Of a stretch of 64,000 nucleotides of DNA, positions 64,000 through 64,000 are shown piece by piece. Each line of letters opens with the position of its first letter. Positions within the stretch are counted from its first letter, which is position 1. The notes below the pieces were generated by a model. It was not told the DNA's origin. It did not search any database and saw nothing but the letters and a program-made list of their open reading frames with translations. The position numbers were made by a program, and so were the translations under genes. The stretch comes from Branchiostoma belcheri. Lineage: Eukaryota; Chordata; Leptocardii; Amphioxiformes; Branchiostomatidae. The stretch spans positions 1,388,011 through 1,452,010 of the forward strand of contig NW_017804509.1 of assembly GCF_001625305.1 (NCBI RefSeq), written 5' to 3'.

Positions 64000-64000
64000 A

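Overview
The window looks like draft genomic DNA from a cephalochordate (amphioxus, Branchiostoma). The reasons are intron-containing animal genes, a tandem family of slit/VLR-style leucine-rich-repeat (LRR) receptors, an FXR-like NR1H nuclear receptor, many short inverted-repeat transposons, and non-LTR reverse transcriptases. The species is inferred, not proven. A run of N (42209-42255) shows an unfinished assembly. There are no bacterial features, tRNA genes or CRISPR arrays.

Region 1 (about 0.6-25 kb) is a cluster of five LRR type-I membrane receptors. LRR1 and LRR2 are on the + strand (4023-7820; 10884-11918). LRR3, LRR4 and LRR5 are on the - strand (12659-13960; 17337-18863; 20797-22149). 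Each has its coding sequence in one exon: signal peptide, LRRNT, LRRs, LRRCT, usually a Thr/Ser-rich stalk, one membrane helix and a short tail. In each an intron acceptor lies just upstream of the ATG, so a noncoding 5' exon is expected. LRR1 carries two complete LRRNT-LRR-LRRCT modules. LRR1 and LRR4 share an almost identical cytoplasmic tail. In LRR5 the same tail survives only as an out-of-frame relic broken by a dispersed repeat. The LRR1 and LRR2 upstream regions (about 800-2040 and 8900-10490) are duplicates. A decayed reverse transcriptase sits in the LRR1 5' intron, and a larger RT open reading frame (15055-16650, -) lies between LRR3 and LRR4.

Region 2 (about 25.5-56 kb) is one large + strand gene for an NR1H nuclear receptor with FXR-like motifs. 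I infer a CpG-rich, CRE-containing promoter, a noncoding first exon, and nine coding exons from 35325 to 52023. A roughly 11 kb intron splits the DNA-binding domain. The introns are full of small inverted-repeat elements. Most unusually, several exon edges (5' edge of exon A, 3' part of exon C, 5' edge of D, 3' edge of G, 5' and 3' edges of H) are accompanied by tandem partial copies, several with intact splice-site sequence.

Region 3 (56.4-57.4 kb) is a - strand NME6-type nucleoside diphosphate kinase with a repetitive C-terminal extension.

Region 4 (58.5-64 kb) holds four + strand versions of the first coding exon of TSPO, the mitochondrial cholesterol/tetrapyrrole-binding translocator protein. 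Each has its own splice acceptor, ATG and a same-phase donor. Downstream TSPO exons are not in the window, so this is either a bank of alternative first exons or the start of a tandem family. The last one is preceded by tandem copies of its own exon edge, repeating the pattern seen in the receptor gene.
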